Source of the DNA: Salipaludibacillus neizhouensis
Lineage (GTDB): Bacteria; Bacillota; Bacilli; Bacillales; Salisediminibacteriaceae
DNA length: 64,000 nucleotides
Reading direction: 5' to 3'
Assembly: GCF_002886185.1 (NCBI RefSeq)
Contig: NZ_KZ614146.1
Span: forward strand, 1,410,930-1,474,929
How positions within the stretch are numbered: the first letter of the stretch is position 1; every line of letters begins with the position of its first letter. This document shows, one piece after another, positions 17,480-25,665 of the stretch. Both the position numbers and the translations under genes were made by a program. The notes under the pieces are model-generated. The model worked only from the letters and a program-made list of their open reading frames with translations. It did not search any database and was not told the DNA's origin.

Positions 17480-19285
17480 ATGGCAAATTTTTCAGTGGTT
17501 AACGATTTGAGTTTAGGAAGAGTTGTCGAAGTTGAAGGCACGAGTATTAAAATTGAACTAGATAACAATTTAACAGACTTAACTCGCTCTTATAACGGCA
17601 GAGTTTATTCAGTAGGTCAAATAGCTAGTATTTTGAAGATACATTTCGGTAGAAAAATATTATTTGTATATGTAAAATTGTTAAGAATGAGCTCTGATGT
17701 TGAAAATCAAGAGAAAAGTTCTTCGATCAATGCCGATTCTAGAATTATAGAGGCTGACTTGTTAGGTGAAGGTGTATGGGATAAATCTAATAAAACATTA
17801 AAGTTTTCTCGAGGTGTAGAGTTATACCCTTTGCCATTACAATCAGTCTACTTAATGACAGATTATGAGTTGGATGCTTTATATAGTGGTGCTGAATCGG
17901 ATGCTCAAAATAATTCTGTAACACCTTTGGTAGAAATAGGTACTTATTCTGGAAGTAATCAAATAGTCAGAGCAAATATAAATAAATTATTTGGTAATCA
18001 TTGCGCTATACTTGGTTCGACTGGATCGGGTAAGTCGGGAACTGTAGCAGCAATTTTACACTCAGTAATTGATGCTACTGGAGTAGAAAATAAAACTCTT
18101 CATCCTCGAATTATTATGATAGATCCTCATGGAGAATATGGAAAAGCCTTTAATGGAAAGGCAGTTGTTTATAACGCATATAGCGATGCAACAGCTGAAG
18201 CTAGTTCTTCTGAAGAAATTATTTTACCTTTTTGGCTTATGACGGCTGATGAATTTCGGTCTTTAGTAATAGGGAAGACAGAATTTGAAGCAACTTCTCA
18301 GAATAATATAATTTACGAAGCATTAGCTTATGCAAGAATGGTTAATTTAGGGATATTGAAACGAATTGAAGATACCGATCCAAAAGGAGGTACAGAAGCT
18401 GACCTGCAGGATGGGAAATCGGAGAAAGACAAATTACTATTTGATAGGGATAAGCCAATCCCCTTCAAGCTAGAAGACTTTCTATTTCATATTGACAAAA
18501 TTCAAGGCAGGAAACTTGGAAAAACCGAAAAAATTTCACAATCGGGTAGAGAAAGTATTGACGGTATTTTAAGGAAATTTAGGATTTTAAGATCGAACCC
18601 ACAATTAAATTTTATTATGAAAGAATTAGATGGCGATACACCACAATTACCCGAGATCATTAGTCAGTTGTTAGGAGAAAACGCAGGGGGGAATTTAAGG
18701 ATAATTGATATATCTGGTCTTCCTAATGAAGTAGCTGGAATTTTAACCGCATTAATTGCAAGATTAACATTTCAGTATAAATTATGGCAATCGCGTGAAG
18801 AAAGAGAAAAAGATCCAGTTTTATTTGTATGTGAAGAAGCACATAGATATGTGCCTAAATTTGGAGAAGCTCAGTATAAAGAAGCACAAGTAGCTATTAG
18901 AAGAATTGCTAAAGAAGGTAGGAAGTATGGTATAGGCTTAATGTTAATTTCTCAACGACCTTCCGATGTAGAGACAACGGTTCTTTCGCAATGTAACTCT
19001 TGGATTATTTTACGATTAACAAATTCGAATGACCAAAGCTATGTTTCAAATTTTATTCCTGATAGTCTTTCAGGATTAACAAAAATTTTATCTTCTCTAA
19101 CTCGTAGAGAAGCAATATTCGTTGGAGAAGCAGCTGCACTTCCTAGTAGAATTAAAATACGAAAATTAACTAGCGACAAACTGCCGGATTCTTCGGATGT
19201 AGATTTCTTAAAAGGCTGGAGTGCGCCTCAACTTACTCTGGATGACATAAAAAAGACTACGGAAAAATGGGTTAAAAATACTTAG
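17480..19285 (+). CDS. HerA-family DNA translocase of a SIR2-HerA (Nezha) system
   Basis: The 601-residue ATPase has an N-terminal HAS-barrel-like region, Walker A GSTGSGKS (about residue 178), a Walker B-like VLFVCEEAHRYVP (about 446) and the downstream LISQRPSDV and IILRLTNSNDQ segments typical of the HerA/FtsK group. It would form a hexameric ring and combine with the SIR2 protein. GGAGG precedes ATG 17480 at six bases; an adjacent TTG at 17477 is less likely. The 12-base gap after SIR2 indicates co-expression. In characterised systems the complex shows NADase, ATPase and sometimes nuclease activity; which of these apply here is not visible. Confidence 0.9.
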   Translation: MANFSVVNDLSLGRVVEVEGTSIKIELDNNLTDLTRSYNGRVYSVGQIASILKIHFGRKILFVYVKLLRMSSDVENQEKSSSINADSRIIEADLLGEGVWDKSNKTLKFSRGVELYPLPLQSVYLMTDYELDALYSGAESDAQNNSVTPLVEIGTYSGSNQIVRANINKLFGNHCAILGSTGSGKSGTVAAILHSVIDATGVENKTLHPRIIMIDPHGEYGKAFNGKAVVYNAYSDATAEASSSEEIILPFWLMTADEFRSLVIGKTEFEATSQNNIIYEALAYARMVNLGILKRIEDTDPKGGTEADLQDGKSEKDKLLFDRDKPIPFKLEDFLFHIDKIQGRKLGKTEKISQSGRESIDGILRKFRILRSNPQLNFIMKELDGDTPQLPEIISQLLGENAGGNLRIIDISGLPNEVAGILTALIARLTFQYKLWQSREEREKDPVLFVCEEAHRYVPKFGEAQYKEAQVAIRRIAKEGRKYGIGLMLISQRPSDVETTVLSQCNSWIILRLTNSNDQSYVSNFIPDSLSGLTKILSSLTRREAIFVGEAAALPSRIKIRKLTSDKLPDSSDVDFLKGWSAPQLTLDDIKKTTEKWVKNT

Positions 19286-19399
19286 TTGTAACAAATCTTA
19301 TTCGAAAAATTAAGAATAAATACGAAAAAACGGTTAAGAGAGAAAGGATCTACAGTCCAATCGAATAAAGTGATAGGGATTGTAGACTTAAAGAAAATT

Positions 19400-19503
19400 T
19401 TAGTAGAGAATGATTCCATCAAGAAGACATTGGGAAGGTAAAGGGTGAAAAGTACGGACTATCGATTTTTGAGAGAATCGGCAGTAGGCATAGGTAATAA
19501 TTA
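19400..19503 (+). pseudogene. Relic of an HRDC-domain C-terminus
   Basis: One frame reads DIGKVKGEKYGLSIFERIG and then a stop, very like the end of the HRDC domain at 15.9 kb (GFGKVKAEKYGPAVIEIV). The codons before it lie in another frame. It is probably the tail of a lost RecQ- or NERD-HRDC-type gene. Confidence 0.55.
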
Positions 19504-19553
19504 GGTCTGCAATACTATCATTAAAAAATCTATATATAGAGGAGGAAATCTAA

Positions 19554-20378
19554 TTGTTTATAAGGGATGGTAATGAAGTTTTAAAAGACATTTTAATTAA
19601 CAATTTAGAAAGTGATTCCTCTGTAAAATCTACTTCTGTAAAACACCCAATATATAGCCATGATTTAAGTTTAAGAGAAAAAAATATTGTGGAAAGCTTT
19701 TTTAAATATGTCTATTTGATTCATCCATCAGAAGTCGAAAAAGCACCTGTAATACATCCAGAGTTCATAAGGTATCCAACTGATAAAGAGGTATATAAAG
19801 AACCAAAACAACTAGATAACTTCTTTCTTGGCAGGAAGTGGTCAAGATACGTAACTGTTGACGGAAAAGAATATCGAGCAGCAAAAAACAATGTAAGAGC
19901 AAAATATGCATTTAGAGATTATACTAATGTAAATTTAACAAATGATAAAACATCTAATAGGCTATATGGCTACACTGTTGCACATATATTTGGTGGTGCA
20001 AACAATCCAATTCTCTTTAGTGCTGGTTTTAATTTAGCTCTAATTTTAGATGGTTTTGTTAAATTTACAGATGAACAGCACTTAAACAGTGAGATATTCT
20101 GGGCATTAACTTCTGCTAGTTATTTACTTAATTACTCAATATTAAATAATCCTAGATTAATTCATCAAAAGTACGGCATACCTTTTCAAGAAAATGATTT
20201 GTTTCCCTTATTTCCCATGATGAAAGATAATAAAATTATTAAAGAAGGGTTTAGAATAAAATACCAAAGAGTACCTGCTTTTCCTTTTTGGTTTGATATC
20301 AACGTAATTAGGAAGAACGGAAATACATATAAGATCGAAAAAGTAAGACCAGATTGTAAAAGAAGAGGACTTCAATAA
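19554..20378 (+). CDS. Hypothetical protein next to the SIR2-HerA operon
   Basis: I do not recognise this 274-residue protein with certainty. The TTG start is well supported by AGAGGAGGAAA six to seven bases upstream. The central region YTVAHIFGGANNP...F.AGFNLALIL has a His followed some 15-20 residues later by an Asn-Leu, which loosely resembles HNH-like nucleases that carry an HI ... F.A..NL pattern. The N-terminal third is charged and the C-terminus very basic (KVRPDCKRRG). It has no signal peptide or membrane segment. It begins 268 bases after HerA in the same direction, separated by an HRDC relic, so it may be an accessory component or an independent island gene. Confidence 0.65.
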   Translation: MFIRDGNEVLKDILINNLESDSSVKSTSVKHPIYSHDLSLREKNIVESFFKYVYLIHPSEVEKAPVIHPEFIRYPTDKEVYKEPKQLDNFFLGRKWSRYVTVDGKEYRAAKNNVRAKYAFRDYTNVNLTNDKTSNRLYGYTVAHIFGGANNPILFSAGFNLALILDGFVKFTDEQHLNSEIFWALTSASYLLNYSILNNPRLIHQKYGIPFQENDLFPLFPMMKDNKIIKEGFRIKYQRVPAFPFWFDINVIRKNGNTYKIEKVRPDCKRRGLQ

Positions 20379-20432
20379 GTAAAAGTGAATATATAACAAT
20401 TTAGTATACTTTCATTCTTTTGGAGGGGTGCT

Positions 20433-20558
20433 ATGTCTTTAACTTACGTTTTTGAGGACTACAGTAACAGTACGGAATCTATTGATCATATTCACCCTAA
20501 GCGAATCTCCATAAGCAAAATAACTGATAATGCCGGAGTAAAATTGATCCATGCTTAA
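20433..20558 (+). pseudogene. 41-codon ORF with DHIHPK motif, possible nuclease fragment
   Basis: A TGGAGGGG site precedes an ATG, and the product contains IDHIHPK, resembling the EHIHP active-site motif of HNH nucleases of the GmrSD type. It is far too short for such an enzyme. It is either a fragment left by deletion or a small independent protein. Confidence 0.4.
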
Positions 20559-20585
20559 TATTTGTTATTAGACCTTATCAGCAAG

Positions 20586-20610
20586 CGATGGGGGTCAGGC
20601 ATTTTTTTTC
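20586..20610 (+). repeat. Family B repeat, half element (gatgggggtcaggcattttttt)
   Basis: Only the right arm and T-run of family B are present. It borders a gene relic (20617-20643) and could still act as a weak terminator signal. Confidence 0.55.
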
Positions 20611-20616
20611 AGTTTT

Positions 20617-20643
20617 TCTGGACAGCGTTGTACGGCAATTAAA
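20617..20643 (+). pseudogene. Tiny aldehyde dehydrogenase relic (SGQRCTAIK)
   Basis: These bases match the catalytic-cysteine region of the gapN gene at 30764 at 25 of 26 positions. They encode SGQRCTAIK and then lose similarity. Probably a leftover of a related gene or a short copied patch. Confidence 0.45.
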
Positions 20644-20677
20644 TTTTTAATAAGCCTAAAGTTCGACAGTGTGATAT

Positions 20678-20716
20678 TTTAAAAGGATCTGTTCTCTTAA
20701 CAGTGTAAGAACAGAT
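20678..20716 (-). terminator. Terminator of the truncated aldolase gene
   Basis: AGGATCTGTTCT and AGAACAGATCCT form a perfect 12-bp stem. On the minus strand it is followed by TTTTAAAA, which suits termination of the leftward aldolase gene. Confidence 0.7.
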
Positions 20717-20827
20717 CCTCTATAAAAAGATAGCATTATCATTAAATAGAAAAGAACTGTAAGTAACTACGCTTGAAAATAAATGGGTGATTCTTATCTT
20801 TGACATTTAAATGATGTTTTTTTACGC

Positions 20828-21355
20828 TCATACCTTAGAATTACTACCGAAAAGTTGCATTTTGTTTCTGACAATGTTTTTCATTGCTTCACGACCGGCT
20901 CCTTGGTAAGCTCTCGGATCAAATGCATCTGGGTTAGCTTGAAGATATTTGTGTACAGCATTTGTATAAGCTACACAACTTTCTGTGTTAACATTTATTT
21001 TTCCTACTCCCATGGATATTGCGTCGACAATTTGTTGATCAGGGACACCTGAGCCCCCGTGAAGGACAACCGAGACTCCAATTGATTCTGCTACTTTATG
21101 GATATTATCTAATTGAATTTTAGGTTCTTTTTTATAAATACCATGTGCAGTTCCAACTGCAATTGCCATGGCATCTACTTTTGTTTCGTTCCAAAAATAG
21201 ATCGCTTCGTCAGGGTCCGCTAACATGGCATCTTCCTCAGAAACTGACAGCCCGTCTTCTGTACCACCAATCGCTCCTAATTCACCTTCTACCGATACTC
21301 CCACTGCATGGGCAGCTTCAACCACTTGTTTTGACGTTTTATATTTTCTTCCAAA
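20828..21355 (-). pseudogene. N-terminally truncated class II fructose-bisphosphate-type aldolase
   Basis: The remaining C-terminal part (about 170 residues) matches class II ketose-bisphosphate aldolases: VVEAAHAVGVSVEGELG, GGTEDG, LHGGSGVPD with the zinc-binding histidine, and the GVGKINVNTE phosphate-binding segment. The family is usually about 285 residues, so the first 110-120, including the first zinc ligands, are missing. The first in-frame ATG is at 21325, but similarity continues to about 21355 in the same frame (KTSKQ). Only about 15 bases further upstream lies a family A palindrome (21371-21399), which marks the break. No Shine-Dalgarno site is seen. It is certainly inactive as an aldolase. 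Confidence 0.85.
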
Positions 21356-21370
21356 TTATATTTTGAGCCA

Positions 21371-21399
21371 TTACGAACAGTGCCTGGCACTGTTCGTAA
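21371..21399. repeat. REP-like palindrome, family A, nearly perfect
   Basis: ttacgaacagtgcc and ggcactgttcgtaa form an almost perfect palindrome at the cut end of the aldolase relic. It is the best-conserved family A copy in the window. Confidence 0.8.
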
Positions 21400-21753
21400 A
21401 AATGTAGCCAAGTGTAAAGGGACATCTCTCTATTTCTTTTTATGGAAATCATATTGAATGAGGAGAACTGTCGAATCGCCCATGGGATACTTCTGATGAA
21501 ACAGTAATTCTTAATAATGAATTGCTGTTTTTTGATTTCATTTTCTTAAAAGGGAAAAGAAGAGTGTCCACATTCTTAATAATGATTATCTATCAAAGTA
21601 ATTTTCTAATTAGGAAACTAGGTGGCTAATCTTTTGTTTGCTATATAATAACCTCGGCTGTGCTTGATATTCAGATATTTTTGGTTGGATTTTCTGTATA
21701 TGAAGTTATCTTGATTAAATTGTGTAAACACTATGAATTTAGAAAAAAAGTAT

Positions 21754-21767
21754 TGTAAACGCTTGCA
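21754..21767 (+). promoter_or_regulatory. cre site (CcpA catabolite control)
   Basis: TGTAAACGCTTGCA matches the Bacillus cre consensus TGWAANCGNTNWCA at 13 of 14 positions or better and overlaps the -35 box. Binding of CcpA should repress cluster 1 when preferred sugars are present. Confidence 0.8.
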
Positions 21768-21791
21768 GTAATTAAAAGACTGTTGTATACT
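21763..21791 (+). promoter_or_regulatory. Sigma-A promoter of sugar-acid cluster 1
   Basis: TTGCAG, a 17-base spacer and TATACT make a near-consensus promoter. Transcription would begin near 21798, just before the palindromic operator. Confidence 0.8.
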
Positions 21792-21806
21792 TCTATCTAA
21801 CAGGTT

Positions 21807-21830
21807 GAATACATTGTATACAACGTATTC
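21807..21830. promoter_or_regulatory. Palindromic operator, probably for the adjacent GntR regulator
   Basis: GAATAC, then TTGTATACAA with one base on either side, then GTATTC form an almost perfect 24-bp palindrome just downstream of the transcription start. A half site TTGTATAC also overlaps the -10 box (21783-21790). This position fits repression released by a sugar acid. Confidence 0.75.
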
Positions 21831-21856
21831 ACAATACATAAAATGAGGTGAAAACA

Positions 21857-22561
21857 ATGAAGTTTCCGATAGATAAATTAAATCCTTCTTCTAAAGGAGA
21901 AGAAATTGCGGGATTAATGCGTTTTGAAATTATTTCAGGGCATTTAAAACCAGGGGATATTGTGTCAGAAAACTCCATCGCTAAAAAATATAACTCTAGT
22001 CGTTCACCATCAAGAGAAGCATTACGTATTCTTCAAAATGAAAGATTACTTTCCTTGAACAGAACAGGGGTTGAAATCATTGGATTATCTCAAAAGGATA
22101 TTGAAGAATTAAGTGATATTCGATACTTAATTGAAAATTTCGCAATAAAAGAATGTACTAAGAAGAACGATGACGAACTTATTGCTTTCTTAAATTTCAC
22201 AGTAGAAAAAATGAAAATTGCTATTAATAAAGAAGACCCGACAGAATTGGCATTTCAAGACATAGCATTTCATGAAGCAATTATAAAAGCTAGTAATCAT
22301 GATCAAATACATCATTGGTGGAAAAACATTGAAAAACTAATTGTAACGGCACTTTTAATTGCTACTGAAAAAAGGTTTTCGACCGAGACGAAAACCGACT
22401 TTAAAGAATTTTTAGTTGAGAGTCATTTAAATATTGTAGACGTAATTAGGGATGGAAGAATTGATGAAGTTGAAGAAATTCTTCAAACTCATTTCATTGA
22501 TACTAGAGCTACAGTAAGAAAAAGTGTATTTATTAATAATGAATTTAAAAAGGGGCATTGA
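21857..22561 (+). CDS. GntR family regulator, FadR/FCD type
   Basis: The 234-residue protein has an N-terminal winged helix (IAGLMRFEIISGHLKPGDIVSENSIAKKY, recognition helix near SRSPSREALR) and a C-terminal all-helical FCD ligand domain. The FCD metal ligands appear as D-x3-H in DIAFHEAI and later His residues (ESHLNIV, LQTHF). FCD-type GntR repressors usually bind sugar acids or other carboxylates. The ATG at 21857 follows GAGGTG; GTG 21848 is within that site. It is the first gene of the cluster and one base separates it from the dehydrogenase gene, so it is probably autoregulated through the palindrome upstream. Confidence 0.88.
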   Translation: MKFPIDKLNPSSKGEEIAGLMRFEIISGHLKPGDIVSENSIAKKYNSSRSPSREALRILQNERLLSLNRTGVEIIGLSQKDIEELSDIRYLIENFAIKECTKKNDDELIAFLNFTVEKMKIAINKEDPTELAFQDIAFHEAIIKASNHDQIHHWWKNIEKLIVTALLIATEKRFSTETKTDFKEFLVESHLNIVDVIRDGRIDEVEEILQTHFIDTRATVRKSVFINNEFKKGH

Positions 22562-22562
22562 A

Positions 22563-23573
22563 ATGAAGGCTGGAGTATTTAATGGACCAGAAATTGTTGA
22601 AGTAGAAGAAAAAAGTATTCCTATTATAAATGAGAATGAAGCGTTGATTAAAGTCTCGTATGCAGGAATTTGTGGAACAGATATGATGATATATTCTGGT
22701 TCACATCCTAGAGTAAAACCACCATTAATAATGGGACACGAGTTTTCAGGTCAAGTAAAAGAGATAAAAGGTAACGAAACGATTAAACCAGGTGATAGAG
22801 TTACGATTAATCCTCTTATAAGTTGTGGAAAGTGTTATGCGTGTCACATAGGAGAAAATCATATATGTAATAATTTGAATTATATAGGAATCTATAGCTC
22901 TGGTGGATTTGCTGAGTACGTGAGAGTACCTTTAAATAATTTAATGTTGTTAGATTCTTCAATAAGTGATGAAGAAGGGGCTTTAACGGAACCTCTTGCT
23001 GTGGCAGTTCATTCTCTTAGAAAATCAAGTTTAAGATTTGGTGATGTGGCCGTAATTCTTGGGGCTGGTCCAATTGGTATGCTAATTGCTATGCTTGCAA
23101 AAAAAGCTGGAGCATCACATGTTGTAATATCAGATGTTAATGAATATCGACTAGATTTAGCGAAGAAATTAGGTTTCTACACAGTAGATGCAAGAGAAGA
23201 GAATGTAGTTGAGGTTACTCGTGAATTGACTAACGGGATTGGAGCGGATGTTGTATTTGAAGTGGCAGGTACTCAAAGTACTGCTAATCAGATGATTGAC
23301 GCTATTAAACCACAAGGAGAAATTTTATTAGTCAGTGTCTATAAACAAGCACCTCAAATAAATTTAGCTCAAATGCATTTTAGAGAAATCTCATTAAAAA
23401 CTACGAGATGTTTTTCAACATATGATTTTGAACGAGCGCTTCATATTTTACGAAATAAAGAAATAGATGTTAAACAAATAATCTCTCATAAACTTTCGAT
23501 TGAAAAGTTTGATGAAGGATTTCAACTTATGAAAAATGGGAAGGAATCTTTAAAAGTATTATACGAATTTTAA
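22563..23573 (+). CDS. Zinc-dependent medium-chain alcohol/polyol dehydrogenase
   Basis: The 336-residue enzyme has the zinc-MDR pattern: GICGTD (catalytic Cys), GHEFSGQV (catalytic His/Glu), a structural zinc loop with Cys at CGKCYACHIGENHIC, and the NAD-binding fold with GAGPIGML. It resembles RspB and sugar-acid dehydrogenases found beside RspA/ManD dehydratases, and would oxidise a hydroxyl of a hexonate or polyol. Start ATG 22563 is chosen by homology length and its tight spacing to the GntR stop. The genes after it (SDR, ManD) complete a hexonate route. The exact substrate cannot be read from the sequence. Confidence 0.85.
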   Translation: MKAGVFNGPEIVEVEEKSIPIINENEALIKVSYAGICGTDMMIYSGSHPRVKPPLIMGHEFSGQVKEIKGNETIKPGDRVTINPLISCGKCYACHIGENHICNNLNYIGIYSSGGFAEYVRVPLNNLMLLDSSISDEEGALTEPLAVAVHSLRKSSLRFGDVAVILGAGPIGMLIAMLAKKAGASHVVISDVNEYRLDLAKKLGFYTVDAREENVVEVTRELTNGIGADVVFEVAGTQSTANQMIDAIKPQGEILLVSVYKQAPQINLAQMHFREISLKTTRCFSTYDFERALHILRNKEIDVKQIISHKLSIEKFDEGFQLMKNGKESLKVLYEF

Positions 23574-23593
23574 AAATAAGGAGGGGTTTTATT

Positions 23594-24349
23594 ATGTATA
23601 GTAAGGACATGTTGAAAGGGCAAGTTGCAGTAGTAACAGGAGCAACAAGAGGAATTGGGAAATCCATGGCAGTTGCGTTGGCAGAAACTGGAGCTGACGT
23701 GGCATTAATTCAACGATCAGAAAATGAAGAAACGAAACGCGAGATTGAAAGTTTAGGGGTGAGATGTGAAATATTCCATTGTGATTTAAACAATATGGAG
23801 AGTGTTAGGTCTGTGATACCTGCAATTGCGAACGAAATGGGTACAGTTGATATTCTTGTAAATAGTGCTGGCATTCAGAAGCGACATCCAGCTGTAGAGT
23901 TCCCTGAAGAAGATTGGGATCAAGTCATTAATATTAACCTGAAAGCTGTATGGATTCTATGTCAAGAAGCTGGAAAAATTATGGTTTCAAAAAACAGAGG
24001 GAAGATTATTAATATTGCGTCTCTAGTATCTTTTCAAGGAGGAATTACAGTACCGGCTTATACTTCATCTAAAGGCGCTGTAGGACAACTTACTAAAGCA
24101 CTTGCCAATGAGTGGTCCTCAAAAGGGGTGAATGTCAACGCCATTGTTCCAGGTTATATTGACACTGATATGAATACTGCTTTAATTAATGATCCTACTC
24201 GTAGTCGTCAAATATTAGAAAGAATTCCTGTAGGTCGTTGGGGACGACCAGATGATTTCAAAGGTCCCGTATTATTTTTAGCGTCTCCAGCATCAGAATA
24301 TGTACATGGCCATTTATTAGCTGTAGATGGTGGATGGTTAGGAAGATAA
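23594..24349 (+). CDS. SDR oxidoreductase, KduD/UxuB-like
   Basis: The 251-residue short-chain dehydrogenase shows TGATRGIG (cofactor loop), NSAG, the active-site Ser region IASLVSFQGG, and YTSSK with catalytic Tyr-x3-Lys. It most resembles 2-deoxy-D-gluconate 3-dehydrogenase (KduD) and Bacillus fructuronate reductases. Beside a mannonate dehydratase, a role as fructuronate reductase making D-mannonate is attractive, but this is inference. AGGAGGGG precedes the ATG. Confidence 0.82.
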   Translation: MYSKDMLKGQVAVVTGATRGIGKSMAVALAETGADVALIQRSENEETKREIESLGVRCEIFHCDLNNMESVRSVIPAIANEMGTVDILVNSAGIQKRHPAVEFPEEDWDQVININLKAVWILCQEAGKIMVSKNRGKIINIASLVSFQGGITVPAYTSSKGAVGQLTKALANEWSSKGVNVNAIVPGYIDTDMNTALINDPTRSRQILERIPVGRWGRPDDFKGPVLFLASPASEYVHGHLLAVDGGWLGR

Positions 24350-24376
24350 AAACTAGAAAGGGGGAGAATTTTCACG

Positions 24377-25630
24377 TTGAATAATTATAAAATTCTAGAT
24401 GTAGAGGTGTTTGTAACTGCTCCAAATAATATTGATTTGGTAGTAGTAAGGATAAAGACAAATAAAACCGGCTTATACGGACTTGGTTGTGCAACGTTTA
24501 CTCAGCGTGCAATTGCTGTTAAACATGCAATTGAAGACTATCTAAAATCCTTCTTGATAGGAAAGGATCCTTCTAACATAGAAGATATTTGGAATAGTGC
24601 AAATGTAAGCGGATACTGGAGAAACGGTCCAATTATGAATAATGCTTTATCTGGAATAGACATGGCTTTATGGGATATAAAAGGAAAAATTGCAGATTTA
24701 CCTGTGTACGAATTACTTGGTGGAAAGTCTAGAGATGGAGTCGCTCTTTATCGTCATACGGACGGATCTTCAAAAGAAGAAGTGGTAGAAGATATTCGTC
24801 AGGCCATAAAAGAAGGGTATCAACATGTTCGCTGTCAATTAGGAATGTATGGGGGGGCCGGCACTGAAGATACTGGTTTAATCTCAAAAAAAATGGAAGC
24901 AGCTAAAGGGTTGGTGAAAAAACGCTCCCCTGATAACTTAAGAGAAGGTCAATATTTTGATACTGACGGATACCTTAAAAGTGTAGTAGAACTTTTATCT
25001 TATATCAGAACTGAGGTAGGGGAAAATATCGAATTAATTCATGATATTCATGAAAGAGTTTCGCCTATTGATGCTATAAAACTCGCTAAAAAAGTCGAAA
25101 AATTTAATTTATTTTATCTGGAAGACCCTTTCCCACCCGAAAATTTAGAGTGGCTTAAAATGTTAAGAGAGCAAACAAGCACTCCAATTGCTATAGGGGA
25201 ATTATTTTCTCACCCCAATGATTGGAAACAGCTAATCATTTCACAGCAAATTGATTTTATTCGGGCACATATCAGTGCCATTGGGGGGATTACACCTGCA
25301 AGGAAATTAGCTGTATTAGGAGAAATCTTCGGCGTAAGAACTGCTTGGCATGGACCTGGTGATATCTCACCTATTGGTGTTGCAGCTAATCTCCACCTTG
25401 ATATCAGTGTCTCAAACTTTGGTATTCAAGAATGGACACCTATGAATCAACAATTAAGAGAGGTGTTTCCAGGTGGACCTATAATAAAAGAGGGATATGC
25501 ATATTTAACCGATGCTCCAGGTTTAGGTGTAGATTTTTGTGAAAAAGCGGCATTAGCTCATCCTCCACGTAACGAACCTCCAGAGTGGACGCTGGCTAGA
25601 ACATATGATGGGACTTCAGTGAAACCTTAG
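24377..25630 (+). CDS. manD: ManD/RspA-type D-mannonate (or gluconate) dehydratase
   Basis: The 417-residue protein belongs to the mannonate dehydratase group of the enolase superfamily. Metal ligands are seen in ELIHDIHERV (Asp), FYLEDPFPPE (Glu) and AIGELFSHP (Glu), and the family segments HISAIGGITPARK and TAWHGPGDISPIGVAAN are present. It converts D-mannonate or D-gluconate to 2-keto-3-deoxygluconate; some members are slow and of uncertain role. The start is TTG 24377 with GGGGGAG about ten bases upstream. Its neighbours supply import (TRAP) and redox steps. Enzymes for later steps (KDG kinase and aldolase) are not in this cluster. Confidence 0.87.
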   Translation: MNNYKILDVEVFVTAPNNIDLVVVRIKTNKTGLYGLGCATFTQRAIAVKHAIEDYLKSFLIGKDPSNIEDIWNSANVSGYWRNGPIMNNALSGIDMALWDIKGKIADLPVYELLGGKSRDGVALYRHTDGSSKEEVVEDIRQAIKEGYQHVRCQLGMYGGAGTEDTGLISKKMEAAKGLVKKRSPDNLREGQYFDTDGYLKSVVELLSYIRTEVGENIELIHDIHERVSPIDAIKLAKKVEKFNLFYLEDPFPPENLEWLKMLREQTSTPIAIGELFSHPNDWKQLIISQQIDFIRAHISAIGGITPARKLAVLGEIFGVRTAWHGPGDISPIGVAANLHLDISVSNFGIQEWTPMNQQLREVFPGGPIIKEGYAYLTDAPGLGVDFCEKAALAHPPRNEPPEWTLARTYDGTSVKP

Positions 25631-25665
25631 TTTTTACTATAAAATTATAAAGGGAGTAGATTGTA

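Larger units (their letters stand above)
21400..21856. other. Intergenic region holding the promoter of sugar-acid cluster 1
   Basis: The first 340 bases show no gene. The last 110 bases contain a cre site, a clear sigma-A type promoter and a palindromic operator, each listed separately. Confidence 0.6.

Noticed and set aside
21400-21750. Small RNA or riboswitch before cluster 1
   Set aside because: No stable conserved structure is visible; the promoter lies downstream of this stretch.
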